Shown: positions 1-10,899 of the stretch, piece by piece | Layout of the letters: every line of letters begins with the position of its first letter | Numbering within the stretch: position 1 is the first letter of the stretch | Origin: Adiantum capillus-veneris | Lineage: Eukaryota; Streptophyta; Polypodiopsida; Polypodiales; Pteridaceae | NCBI GenBank assembly: GCA_014529385.2 | Contig: CM043955.1 | Span: 146,294,640-146,358,639, forward strand | Length of the DNA stretch: 64,000 bases | Reading direction: 5' to 3' | The notes under the pieces: model-generated | The model's input: the letters and a program-made list of their open reading frames with translations, nothing else | What the model was told of the DNA's origin: nothing | The model's database searches: none | Made by a program: the position numbers and the translations under genes

Positions 1-473
1 ATTTTGCTGTTGTGTACAATTCTCATTTATTTACTTCCATCAATTCACGCTTGTCATTTCTGTATCTTTATTTTGCAAACAATACCTACTATGGATGATG
101 GAGTTAATGATTATATTGTCTTGTGGCTGACTATTTTGGGTCTATATTTATCTTTGTACTTTTTTTCAAAGGTAAATTGACAAATGAAACATTCAATATG
201 GTTGATGGGTGGCAGGGCATCCAAAAAATTTTAATCCCGGGCGTCGCTATGGGCGTCACTAAACTATGCACTGCAGCGTTGCTATAAACGTTGGTATTTA
301 CGGCCTTGCAGCGTCGCTATAAGCGACGCTCATAGCGACGCTTATAGCGGCTTTTTTAACGACGTTCTCTTATCGACGTTGTTAGCGACGCATTTTGTGA
401 AGCCGGGGGATTAAAAAACCCAATGTATTTCCGTCGCTATAAACGTCACAAGAGTACACAACCTCTTGTAGTG
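1..473 (+). mobile_element. 3' end of a CACTA (En/Spm) transposon
   Basis: The segment ends in CCTCTTGTAGTG (462-473), the inverted form of the CACTACAAGAGG terminus seen at 46,459. Before it lies a subterminal region (about 235-445) dense in GCGTCGCTA and TAGCGACGC motifs in both orientations. The whole stretch parallels 54,100-54,581, the 3' end of the complete CACTA element in this window, including a stretch about a gene-poor tail reading 'gttgatgggtgg'. The 5' end lies outside the window, so the presumed 3-bp target duplication (CAC, 474-476) cannot be confirmed. Confidence 0.85.
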
Positions 474-2100
474 CACTTCCTCCACATTGTTCAATAATGC
501 CTCCCCAACATCAAGATTCTCTGCGTCATTCTCCTGTCCTGTGATTGGAATTGTATCTTCAATTAACTGCTCTTGAACTTCCTGATCTGCATTATCAATC
601 AGTATCACTTCGCATTCAGCACCCTCTGGTTCAGGTTGATCATGAACCTATTGTTCCCCCTTATACTTCAATTGTATAAAATGATATTTCAGTTCAATGA
701 ACTTCTTTTGCAACAACATATTTTCTTCCTTAGCCTCTTCTTCAGCAAAGGCCTGGTATGGCTTACTAAACACATTAGCAGGTTCAGGTTCAAGTTCAAG
801 TTCAAGGTCAGGTTCAGGTTCAAGTTCAAGTTCAAGGTCAGGTTCAGGTTCAAGTTCAAGTTCAAGGTCAGGTTCAGGTTTCTCTTCAAAAAGATTGAAG
901 AAAGATTTAAGGTAGGATGAAAACTTTGCAACCATTAGACACTGCCTCTTGAATATATCCAATATCTTTGCATATAGATATCTTTGCATGTCGATGAAAC
1001 ATTGAGAAACCTGATTTAGACTCCGTATGCCAAACAACTGATTATCCTAAAAAATTTGATTCACAAAACACCAAAATTGATCTGCTTCTTCATCAAACTG
1101 ATTTGATTCAAAGCTTTATATTGTCCATTGAAAACCTTGAGAGAACCGCTTTTCATAGAGATTAGATGACTCCACTCGGCAAATATGAAAAGACTGAACT
1201 AAATTGACTTCAAGTGACTGAGCCTAAGATTTTTTGAATAATTGTGCTCCCTAAATTTCCTTCCACTTCTTCTCTTCTTGCATGTATTTCAATGCATCAT
1301 TTAGATTCAAGTTAGGCTGCTCATCTAGTTGTTGAAGAGGATTCAAAACTTTCCATGTATGAAAATCCAAAGCTATTGTCAAGAATGAATTGAATATATA
1401 AAGCATCTTCCCACATGGAAAACGAATAAAATCGATAAACCCATCATCGATGTCATTCAACATGAACACATAGAACCATTGAGATATAATAAGATCATCC
1501 ATATCTCTTTCATCGGCAACATCACAAAGAAAGATAGAAAAATCTCCAAGAAAACCCACTTTATCATCATCAAGAACATGCAATAGACTTGCATAATCAT
1601 CGATCAAAATCATCTCCTCAGCATCAAAACACCATTCCCAACATTGATATCAGAATCTTGACCACAAGAAGAATACAAATCTTCAATAATACCATCAAGA
1701 AACTGAACTTCCCTGGAAAAAGGTTGACTTCCAATCTCCTTGATTGAATTTGCAAAAGCATCGACATCATAAAGATCATTGATGACAACATCATCATTCA
1801 AGAAACCTTTTGTAACATCAAGATTTGAAGAAGACTCCATATTCTTGATTTGAGTAAGTTGAAGCTTCAAGTCCTCAATTTGATTATCCTTATCCAAAAC
1901 AACTTGCTTAAGAGCATCATGAACTCCATAACAGTAAGAAATATCCAAGTCAGCTTCGGTTAAAACCTGAGAAATCTCCGCCATCAATGATGTCTTCTCT
2001 TCTCGAAGTTGATTGATTTTGGAAAGCACTTCATTTGCCACAACCATACCTGAATGCCTCTCATTCTCTAGCTCTAATGAGATATTATTGATAAACAAGT
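474..2100 (-). pseudogene. Decayed unrecognised coding region with coiled coil, interrupted by CACTA
   Basis: Read right to left, open segments run 2248-1610, 1613-1251, 1250-1038 (with stops) and 1037-474, linked by one frameshift and a few stops. One stop, a TAG at 648-650, joins two segments that are otherwise in the same frame. The first part (residues 60-140 of 2248-1610) is an acidic, heptad-like region resembling a coiled coil. Next comes a hydrophobic/acidic part, then a low-complexity run of PEPDLELELE repeats. The last reading frame runs directly into the CACTA terminus at 473. I do not recognise the family. It could be a host gene fragment or the extra ORF of an LTR element, and its proximity to an LTR-like repeat at 2.1-3.07 kb slightly favours the latter. 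Confidence 0.45.
781..880. repeat. 30-bp minisatellite (about 3.3 copies)
   Basis: A 30-bp unit starting GGTTCAGGTTCAAG is repeated at 781, 811 and 841, with a partial fourth copy at 871. The minus strand reads it as the decapeptide PEPDLELELE and the plus strand as a serine/glycine/arginine run. The unit is a multiple of three, so copy-number changes keep the frame. The plus-strand reading is a shadow. Confidence 0.9.
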
Positions 2101-2335
2101 AATCAATACAAGAATGATGCAGTGTAGAGAACAACGAGGCAGGAGATTGCACATTACACTTTGAAAACTGCAAACTGTATGAACAGAAGAGACCATGGCT
2201 TACCAAGAGAAAGTACTGCTCTACCCTGTATTCATCATCAACGTCCAACTACAGGCCTAAAACAACAATACGGCTGCAGGGAGACAGCAAACTGCAAAAT
2301 GCGAAATGCAAACTGTAGAATGCACATAAACTGCC
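2099..2335 (-). repeat. Direct repeat, copy 1 (LTR-derived, truncated)
   Basis: This stretch matches 2705-2913 along most of its length, with landmarks such as AATCAATACAAGAATGATGC, 'gaccatggct' and 'gagaaagtactgctctacc'. Similarity stops near 2335, where the second copy continues into sequence ending CCCTAACA. I interpret this copy as a truncated piece of the same LTR. It overlaps the start of the decayed minus-strand coding region, so the first residues of that ORF are LTR sequence, not protein-derived. Confidence 0.6.
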
Positions 2336-2344
2336 TGCAAAGAA

Positions 2345-2513
2345 ATTGCCAAGAACCTGTAAAGCCTGCAATTGTAATTTTGAATCCCCCTAGCAAATTT
2401 GGGAAGAAATCCTCCAATAACTTTGCTTCATACTCCTCAGACTCTTCTTGCGGGGTTACCCAATTCAAGAATTCCCTCAGGTGGTCGAGGTCGACTAACA
2501 TGTCAAGAACCCG
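2345..2513 (-). pseudogene. Short unrecognised coding fragment
   Basis: Between the two direct repeats the minus strand reads an open frame starting at about 2501. It begins with a leucine-rich segment (LVDLDHLREFLNWVTPQEE) followed by an acidic stretch ending near 'LLGGFKI'. An in-frame stop lies just upstream. The residue composition looks protein-like, unlike the neighbouring LTR sequence, but I cannot name a family. It may be the internal part of the LTR element represented by the flanking repeats. Confidence 0.25.
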
Positions 2514-2698
2514 CTACATTCTTGAGTGCCATATGGTTCAGGCTGAATTCGAACAAGTTGCAAGAACCGGTTCAGAGAGAAAGTGGCGGTTAGAGCACGA
2601 GAAAGAAACTTTGCATCATAACCGACTTACAATTTTCTTTGAGATTATTGTAATTCGCTCCCATGTTGATTAGGACACGCACAACAGGATCGCCAAAG

Positions 2699-3071
2699 TG
2701 ACAGGTAATCAATACAAGAATGATGCAGTGTAGAGAAAAATGAGGCAGGAGACTACACATTACACCATGAAAACTACAGACTCTATGAACATAAGAGACC
2801 ATGGCTAAGCAAGAGAAAGTACTGCTCTACCTTGTATCCATCAATCAACATCCAACTACATGACTAAAACAACAGTACGACTGCAAGAAGACTACAAACT
2901 GCAAACTGCCTGTTAGTTACATCTGAAAATTGCTACTTGCAATGTGACCATTCGGGTATTTCTAACTACCTAGGCATAAAGACCTTGTATAAACATGCTC
3001 CTAAGGTTTAAAGCTAAGACCTTAGTTAAAAGTCCAAAAAGATAAATGCCCTGACACACCAGGCCCTAACA
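2699..3071 (-). repeat. Candidate LTR containing direct repeat copy 2
   Basis: The segment begins TGACAGG and ends CCCTAACA on the plus strand; on the minus strand this is TGTTAGGG...CCTGTCA, a typical TG...CA LTR outline. Bases 2705-2913 match 2099-2335. No target duplication is visible (flanks AAAGT and CCCAC), and no clear primer site follows, so the boundaries are uncertain. Confidence 0.4.
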
Positions 3072-4408
3072 CCCACCCTTACCTAGGCACCATACTCAAT
3101 GTTAAGGTAGTAGGCCCATTGAGGATGGACCTATTGCCTCATCAAGTCGATGAGCGTAAAATAGAGAAGTATGAAGGTTTGTGGAGATGTATCACATCAA
3201 AAGTGTCTCTGGAGAAAGTAAAGCCGGTCTTATCAACTATTTGATAATACTTTCAAGGAAGAATGTACTCCAGTAGGAGTTTTAAGGCTTTGGGAGCCAA
3301 TAGAAAATATGTGGTTGCCATGCATAGTCTCTAAAGGATGTTTTCCATGATTTTTGATCAGGATCGTGGAAAGACTTCATATGTGCAGTTTGTTTAAAAG
3401 TATCATTTTCTTGGAATTAAGTTAATTAAACATGGGTGAGTAAATTTGGATAAACTTGCAGCTTAAAACGGGCTGAGCAAAAGGACTACAATAGCCGTGA
3501 GGAACCTAGTCTATAGTTCTATAGTCAAAGAAAGACCACCTAACAGCTATCAGCCTAGCCAGTAATTATAGACAGTGGGTCAATCAAAGCCTATAGACAA
3601 AGAATCATCTAAAGTCAGTGTCCCGGTCCACCCAGTTGTCTCAGAGGGCCTTGTGTTTAGGATGTGAGTGTTGCTGTATTAAACTAAATACATATATACA
3701 AACGAACAGAACGTTCAAAAGACTACTAGCTTTAGATAGATGCACAAACATTTGTACAGAAATGACTTAGTCTTTGATTGAGCTATTGAGCTATTGAGGT
3801 CATCCCGGCCAAATCATCAAGGGTCTTCAAAGTCGGCGGACTGCAGCACGCTAAACTTTTTTAAGTTAAGATAGAATTCTCACCTGCATCCATATAGTCA
3901 AGACAATAGATTTGTTAAACTTGGCTACGTATGGCAAGCTTCAAAGAACCTATCAGTTGTTATCATGTCAAACTTAAAAATTAATAGACTAGCTACTCTC
4001 CTGAATATTACTTTAAAGTATTTAACAAAAGTCAAGTATATCCCACATTTTTGTCAGTTTGCACCATATGAATTTTTATTATTATTATTTTTATAAACAA
4101 ACTACTTTTTATAGTAGCCTTTTACTGTAAAAGATGTCAAACCATCCATAAGTCAACGAAAACTTGTATGTGGAACTTCATAGTGAGTTGAGAGGCTTTG
4201 TTTTGTAACTGAAACCAGATTGTGATGAACATCCCAAGACATTATATTCAAAATCTTGTTCGTGCATATTATGAGCTAGAATCACATTGAGGAAGTGTAA
4301 AGTACCTACCTGAAGTAATCATCCACTAGATAATAAAGCCATTAGCTACATCAATAGTTCATGCGTAAGTAAGTGTCTAGCTAGATGTATCAATCACAGG
4401 CAGATGAG
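3072..4408. other. No gene recognised
   Basis: I see no convincing open frame, repeat boundary or structured motif in this stretch. It is AT-rich with scattered short homopolymer runs (for example an ATT/TTA run near 4075-4095). Confidence 0.4.
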
Positions 4409-4409
4409 A

Positions 4410-4446
<37 letters not shown>
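4409..4446. repeat. (GT)n(GA)n compound microsatellite
   Basis: About 12 GT units (4409-4432) are followed directly by about 6 GA units. The 4394-4606 minus ORF that reads through it is a shadow. Confidence 0.95.
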
Positions 4447-4447
<1 letters not shown>

Positions 4448-5179
4448 GTGACGGATACTTAATAGCAAAATTAGAGAGTTTTTAAAGGCATGCAATGTTT
4501 TAAAGCGAACTAAAATCATAATAACAAGATGTAGGTCGATGGCGGCAGGAGGGTAGGTTGAGCGATGACAGATTAGCAGGATCGAATCAGTGGGCTCTTG
4601 TGGCAAGCTACTGTTTGTGGGCCTCTTGGTGGCATTCTCTGCTGGATAGAATTATCGTCGATCCATCTTGGTCTGCTGAGCCGGAGCACTGTTGTCTTTT
4701 GGGAGGGCGCTGAACAGAGTGAGCTGGGAGCTGTGGTCGGGAGCAGTGGACTGTGCAGGGTTAGCTTGAAAAGTTTTTATTGAAAACAATAAAAACTTTA
4801 TTACATTCTCACAAGGGCTTCGGCCATGGAAGTAACACACATGCTCATGCAAGGAATACATATTGGTCGATATTGGCAGTGGAGAAAAGCCCGACGGCAT
4901 GGACTGTATATTTTTGGTCAAGGGTGAGAAGAGAGCAAGCAAATCCAATGTCTACAACACCAGTCCGGAAAAGATTTTGAAGCCGTCCTCTTTTGGAGTG
5001 CGATCCCTGACGGTGGAGATATTGCACCGGGTGAACTTATTCAATCTGAATAAGGTTGAAGACAGGCTTGTAATGCACACTGAATTGAATCTTGAGCTGG
5101 TGGTGCAAGGATCAGAGTCGTGTGCTACTCGCAGGTGGTCTTATATTTCATGGGCCGGCTTATAGGATTGGAGCCGCTA

Positions 5180-5660
5180 CAAAGCAGCAAAAATGCTATA
5201 TGCCACTTCACAGCATTTGGAAAAGGGTTTTATGTAGGGGAATGCAGCTTGTCAAATCACACGGTCCAAGATTTGGTCATCAGAGGTGGTATTTAGGGGG
5301 CATCACACTTTGCCATGCTATTACGTGGTCGCCCCAGTTTGTCTAGATAAAGAGTTTATGAACTTTTTCCGAGTGTGGGTCATCCTTTTTCTCTGGCTAC
5401 GAAAAATGTGGACACTATAGCCAAGCTCATGGGCCGTGTGTTGTCCATTCCTAAGATACAACGGGCTAGGCTGGGATTGGATGTGAAAGTATGCATTTTG
5501 TGGGACATCCGCAAACCAATCCCAAAATACCTGGATCTTAATATGGAAGATTTTGGTGCCTATGGGCAAGAGTTAGCTTTTGCTTCATTCCCCAACGCAT
5601 GCTATAAATGTCGAAGAATTGGGCACTATGCTAGAATTGCTGAGAGGCTGATGTGACCTA
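5180..5660 (+). pseudogene. LINE ORF1-type (DUF4283/zinc-knuckle) fragment
   Basis: The open frame 5375-5656 reads like the C-terminal half of a plant L1-type LINE ORF1 protein. It has the 'IAKLMGRVLSIP' helix followed by a beta-rich segment and then a zinc knuckle, CYKCRRIGHYARIAE. In plant LINE ORF1 proteins this is C-x2-C-x4-H-x4-C; here the last cysteine is replaced and a stop follows soon after. Upstream (5180-5375) shows degraded coding in shifting frames that could be the DUF4283 domain. These proteins coat LINE RNA. No ORF2 follows, so this is a 5' fragment. Confidence 0.6.
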
Positions 5661-6728
5661 CAATCCGGTAGTGAAGACCACATGGAGGTGGGTTTCGAGG
5701 GATGCCGTGCCTATTGCAATTTCCAACCAACTTGCGGAGAAAGTCGGTAACAGTGAGTTGACATAGAGTGAGTCAAGCAAGGAGCCAGAGAACCATACAA
5801 AGGAGATGTAGGATAAGCCTGAGGGCCCCACAACTGGAAATTAGGTTTACCTTGAGTCGCTTGTCGTTACATCCATGGAGTTTCAGGGGCCCACTAAATC
5901 CCCCTAGTCATAAAAAACTAATTTTTAACCTTCTAAAAGTATTTTCCATCTTAATTTGGCCACTTAAATCTAGGGGAAATGAAAGAGAACAAGAGAAATT
6001 GATTAAAGTGCTTAGCTTGGTCAAAGGCTTGGGACCAAAGGAGAAAAATAATTGCTATTTGATTATGTCAATGGAAGGTACACGTCAAGGATGGATAAGT
6101 CTATCTTGAGTAACCCTTATCAAACATACATGACAAAGGGAAATAATTAGAGCAACCATAGGAGTTTAGAAATAGAAACTAGTTGTGTAAATTCCAAGTA
6201 ATTAAATGTACTCATTAGACTCCGAGTATGAAGTCTAAAAAACCTTAGGACAAAACTTAAAACCTGCTAGAGAAAGTCTAAATTTAGTAGGTTTCAGGAC
6301 TAAAGCTCTAAAGCCCAAGGGTAACTTTAATTTTACCAGAGTCCGCTCTAATTTAGTAGGTCCTAAATTAACAGGTAGACTCTAGCCCATGTCAACTTCC
6401 TAGAGCCTCCAAAGAATAGTGCAAAAGTCTTGCATGGAAAGCTGGTACGAGCACATGCTTGTATTGTAATGAAAGCTCTCATTGAGAGAATAATAATACA
6501 AAGATCTTTTGGAACGGGGATCAACTCCAAGCAAATCTGGTCTTCAATAAGTTGTCAATCTTAATTGTGCTATTCTTCTTAACTTATGTACATGATTTGA
6601 CGTCCTAATGTGTGAATGATGCAATGAAATCAGCTTTGCACAATCTCTGTTTCTCATCGAAACTATCCTCTTAAAGGAAAACTCTCCTTTCATAAATTAA
6701 TTCCGGTGTAATCACATAGAGGTACTAG

Positions 6729-6730
<2 letters not shown>
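5661..6730. other. No gene recognised
   Basis: The open frame 5768-6109 has no motif I recognise. The stretch 6150-6440 contains repeated 'agtctaaa' and 'aggtcctaaa' words with weak internal symmetry, which could be a decayed small DNA transposon. I could not find clean terminal inverted repeats or a target duplication. Confidence 0.3.
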
Positions 6731-6772
<42 letters not shown>

Positions 6773-6791
6773 GCACACACACACACACACA
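6731..6791. repeat. (TC)n(AC)n compound microsatellite
   Basis: About 19 TC units are followed by about 12 AC units with one interruption (ACGC). Confidence 0.95.
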
Positions 6792-7220
6792 GAGGCTCCC
6801 TCAATGAATAAAAGTCGGCTTGTCCTTTAAGTTTAACTTAGGCTAGGTTCTGACGGAGTGCTGGAAACCCAACTCTCTCAAGGTCTTCCACCCACCTCTT
6901 TACATGAGACAACATCTTGAAAAAAAAGAAAATTTGTGCCATATCAACATCAAATTTACGGAGAGGTCCTTGTTACATGGAAGGCAAAAACATTTTCGTA
7001 AGAAGTGTTCTACTTTTCCGCCCATTGTTCGCATTGACAAAGATCACCCAAGATCATCTTCTTCTTTTTTTTGGGGGGGGGAGGGGTGTGTCAGTCAATC
7101 TCATGGCAGGTCTGGAGGGAGGTCATTTTTTTTAACCCAATGCAATCATTCCATGCAAGCAGAGAGCCTTAGTGTTGTCACTCTGTTTGAAACCAACCTT
7201 ATAGAGAGCCACACACACAC

Positions 7221-7384
7221 TGTCAGGACAAGGGCAAGGCCAGGGAGTGATCATGGATTGGGCCAAGGGCCGGACTAGGCAATGTGGAAAGGGAATCCAG
7301 CTAAGGCAAAGGGCTAGGAACATTGCCTATATAGTGGGAGGTTGGGAGGTGGATTCCAGGCTCTAGTCACCCCTAGGCTTTACA
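7221..7384 (+). repeat. Candidate short LTR followed by tRNA-Met-type primer site
   Basis: The segment starts TGTCAGGACAAGG, ends CTTTACA and is followed at 7385 by TTGGTATCAAGAG. That resembles the initiator-tRNA-Met primer site of plant copia elements (TGGTATCAGAGC). No matching 3' LTR was found, and the sequence after it (7400-7620) has only weak coding character. If real, it is the 5' end of a small or truncated element. Confidence 0.35.
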
Positions 7385-7399
7385 TTGGTATCAAGAGAC

Positions 7400-8410
7400 A
7401 AGTTGCTTTTTTGGGAAAAGAGGATGTGGTGATTCTAAGCCAAAAAAATCTTTTGCATGTTGCATGCCGTGGAGAGTCTCTCTTGCTAAGGGAGGAAGGT
7501 GGAGTGGACGAGCGTGTGCAAGGGGGATTGGGAAGGAGAAGCCGCCGGGTGAAGGTGCAGCAAATCGGTCGCAGAAGGGCTCAACAGGAAGGAGCGCACC
7601 ACCCTTGAAAACCAAAGAGGTTCACTTCAGACGTTGTTTCTTCCTTGAAAGTGGTTGGCAATGGGAAAGCTAGCTCTTGGACCAGAAAAGGAGATTAGAA
7701 GTGAGGTGGGGTAAGTGCAAAGGTATCATTAAGCAAATTCAACACATGCGATGAGGTTTTCTATCCTAAAAGCAAGCATATAGATATAGTCTCAAGCGGG
7801 GCAGCAGTTCATTGAAAGAGTGCCGTTGGAAGGAGTGGTCCTTGGAGAGTAGGGCTAGTTTAGAGGGGAGTTAAAGAAAAGGACATACCGCAAGTACCTG
7901 GGCAGAAGGTGAAACAATTACAAGGCGTGGCGAGGAGGTGACATTGTGGCTCAATTGAACCCCCGCCCCTATAAAGAAGCTTTTCTTGGACAATCTCAAA
8001 TAGGTCAAGTTGGATATCCCTAGATGGTTGCCTTGACTCTTGCTTTGCTGATCTTCAAGCGTTGATAAGCATACTCCCAATAACTTTATGGGATGGTCTC
8101 CTTGAGATGGCCTTTTAGCCTTCCAGTTCCCTTTGTTGGTAAAGGAAACCGGTGGCTATAGAGGTTAATGCTTGATTTGACTGGGCGATGAGACAAGGTT
8201 TGAGCAACTTCTTGTTGCTTGAGAGGTCCCAAGAAGTCAATAGTGCGAAGAGCTAATCCCTGCAGTAGTTACGAGGGAAAATGACAAGGTTGTGCCCATT
8301 TCGAGGCTCTTAACTAACACAATTAGATAGTTAGAGAGAGAAGAGCCAATGACTAGTGGCTGGGTAGTCGGCTGGACACTAAGGCCACGCGACTAGGTCC
8401 TTATTTTACA
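7400..8410. other. No gene recognised
   Basis: Short open frames at 7342-7673 (+) and 7871-8080 (-) have no family I recognise. If the 7221 LTR is real, this could be its leader. Confidence 0.3.
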
Positions 8411-8412
8411 TT

Positions 8413-8413
<1 letters not shown>

Positions 8414-8464
<51 letters not shown>
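8414..8464. repeat. (GA)n microsatellite
   Basis: An almost uninterrupted run of about 25 GA units. Confidence 0.95.
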
Positions 8465-8468
<4 letters not shown>

Positions 8469-8539
8469 TTGAATTATCGTCCACGGGGGTCATATATGAC
8501 CTATGAGACTAGAAACAAAACAGTACAAAGGATTCCGTC

Positions 8540-9288
8540 TGATACATATCAGTTAAGGATTGAGGGTCCATTGAAGGGTGGAAAAAGATAAGGTGGGATG
8601 AACAAAACCTAAGATGAGGTAGGTGAGGAGGAGGGAGCCGATTTGGGAGTTTAGAGCTCCTGGATGATGGCTGTACCTCCTCGATAAACTGCCCATTTTC
8701 TTGTTGTGCGCGCTTCTCGCATCTTTTGGAGTTCGGCATTCTTCTGTTTGAGTTGGGTGGGTGTGAGATTTTTAGCAAACCAAATTTTTGTGTCCTTGAT
8801 AAGCTTCGGTTGCTCAAGGATCTTGACTCGATCTGCTTTGATCTTGAAGGTAAGAATTGCATGGTTGGTGCGATGCTTGTGAGCAAGAGTGGTAATTGTT
8901 AATGGATCCCATTGTATCATGCGGGTTATTGTTCGGATGCGAGTGAACTTGTGGAACTTGGGGTCCTCATTTCCTTGCCAATCACTCGGGAGCCCCCAAT
9001 GCGAACATTGAGAGCAATAGCATCTTGTCATTGTCATTCGCGTAGCGTAGACTCCACACGATCTTTAACTTTCAGGAAGATGGCATCTTGCACTTGAGTC
9101 TTGACCTTCTCTATGAGGGTGATTTCTACCTCTATATTGAGCTTGATTTCCTTCTGTTCCATCTCTCCCTTGTTGGAGTTCTCCACTGTGGTGATTCGAG
9201 ACTCGATGGCTGCGAGCCTTTCCTTCAAAGCTTTGTTTTCCTTGCAAAGTCTTTGGACTTCATTTTGCAGTCGAACCATGCTGTCCAC
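8540..9288 (-). pseudogene. L1 ORF1p-like (Transposase_22-like) pseudogene
   Basis: Read from 9288, the first segment begins MDSMVRLQNEVQRLCKENKA. It is a leucine/isoleucine heptad coiled coil of about 75 residues. After a frameshift near 9000-9037 the second segment reads an RRM-like portion and then the C-terminal signature NLTPTQLKQKN...KMREAR...KWAVYRGGTAII. This order (coiled coil, RRM, C-terminal domain with an 'LTP-Q' start and a K-A-x-Y/F-x-G strand) matches the RNA-binding ORF1 protein of L1-clade LINEs. Such proteins form trimers that coat element RNA. The family call rests on remembered patterns. No reverse transcriptase follows downstream on the minus strand. Confidence 0.55.
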
Positions 9289-9299
9289 CTTTGGAAATG

Positions 9300-10479
9300 T
9301 TGAACTTTGCTCAAGATGATGCTATGAATTGTGCTCAAGGGTTTCATTTACTTACGAAAGGGAAAGCCTTCTGTTCTTTAATGAGAGAGTGCAGGTGATC
9401 ACAAACAGTGTGGACAAACACTGTGAATGAAGGTGCTGAGACTGAGACATAGAGAGAGAAGAATACGACACCAAAATGTTGTCAGCCCCTCCTCCGAAGG
9501 CCCCATTCTCTATGGCGAGAGCAGTCTACTATCGATTGCACAAATCTCTACAATGCTTGGACTTGCCATGGACGATGTCAACGACGATGAGGACAACGAC
9601 GAGAGGGCTAAAATCCGAAAATGCTAAGGGCTGAAATTTGCAAATCTTTATCTGCTGAATTCTAACTCTATGTTGGTTGCGATGTCGATGGTGAAGATGC
9701 AACGACGATGCGCTGAAAACGCAAATACTGGAATCTGCGTTTTTCGGACTGAATCTGCAAACTATGCTGGATCTAATCGTGCGGCAAGGAATCTGCTGGG
9801 ATGATGAGATTTGCAAGGTTTGGGACTTCTACTGCGATGTCTGACTACTGAAAACGGAAAATGTTGGTGGTTACTAAGGTCTTGTCGCGATGGAGCTGCA
9901 AAATGCTGGCTGTTATGCTGCTCCAAAAACGCTAGGTTGAAAATGGTCCTGTTGTGGAGGTCTGCTAACGCTAGGGCTGATCTGCTGCTGCAAGCTACTA
10001 ACACTAGGTTGATCTATCTTCTGTTGCTTCCGGGATGATCTTGTCCAAAAACGCTAGCTTTCCTGCTGTGGTGCAAAAACGCTAGAGCATATTGGGGGTC
10101 CTGTTGAGAAGTTGCATGTTGAGCAAGTGCTCCTGCTACCTCTTTTGCTCATAAAGGCTAGCGCTAGGTTTTCTTATATACATGATTAGTGAACTTGCCC
10201 TACCCAGTTTCCAACAAAAGTCACTTAAAAATAATAAGTGAAAAATGTCAAAAAATAGGGAAAATAGTTCTATGCATTGTAAAAATGCTCCTGATGGCTT
10301 CTGATGGAGATCTAATGGTCATGATGTGTGAAACCAGAGGATATGAATCTACTCTAAGTGTCTGGACATGCACGGTCTGTGAACATACTCACAAAAGTGC
10401 CAGAACACTTCCTAAGCTAGACTGAGAACTGAACTGAACCCTTATCTCATGAAGTAGCTTGTCCACGTACACATAGGAT

Positions 10480-10480
<1 letters not shown>
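9300..10480. repeat. Untranslated region with dispersed 'AACGCTAG' words
   Basis: The words AAAACGCTAG, CTAACGCTAG and GGCTAGCGCTAG recur at least five times between 9925 and 10,170, mixed with CTGCTG runs. There is no convincing coding. It may be the 5' untranslated region or LTR of the minus-strand element that carries the ORF1p-like gene at 8540-9288; a possible TG...CA boundary sits at 9478 (TGTTGTCAGCCC). Confidence 0.3.

Positions 10481-10539
<59 letters not shown>
10481..10539. repeat. (AG)n microsatellite
   Basis: About 29 uninterrupted AG units. The minus-strand ORF with a long SL run here is a shadow. Confidence 0.95.
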
Positions 10540-10544
<5 letters not shown>

Positions 10545-10899
10545 TGTAGTCTCTAAAGTGCCCTAGAGAGAGAAAGATTAATAGACTAGAGAGAAAGATA
10601 GTGCCTTGCCTCTTTGGTGAGTCTTCAATCTTCACTTGCTTGAAGCTTCAATTTCCTCCATTTGGAAGCATATCTTTATTCAATACCCCTCTTTAGTTAT
10701 GGGAGTGGTATATTGGATTTTTGGTCAAGCCAAGAAGGCTACGAGCACATCAATGTGCATTGTGAAAACCGGTGTGAATATGACTTTCCTCTCCATTATT
10801 AGTGGTCATGTGCTTGTCTTCGTAATGAATATCTTTTGGCTCCACCAACCAATCAAAAAATTGTGCATTTTTCAAGAAATAATCACCTCGTTTTCATTA

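Noticed and set aside
697..915. Plus-strand Ser/Gly/Arg-repeat ORF
   Set aside because: Shadow of the 30-bp minisatellite whose minus-strand frame continues into non-repetitive protein-like sequence.
6150..6440. MITE-like region
   Set aside because: Internal word repeats only; no clean terminal inverted repeats or target duplication could be found by eye.
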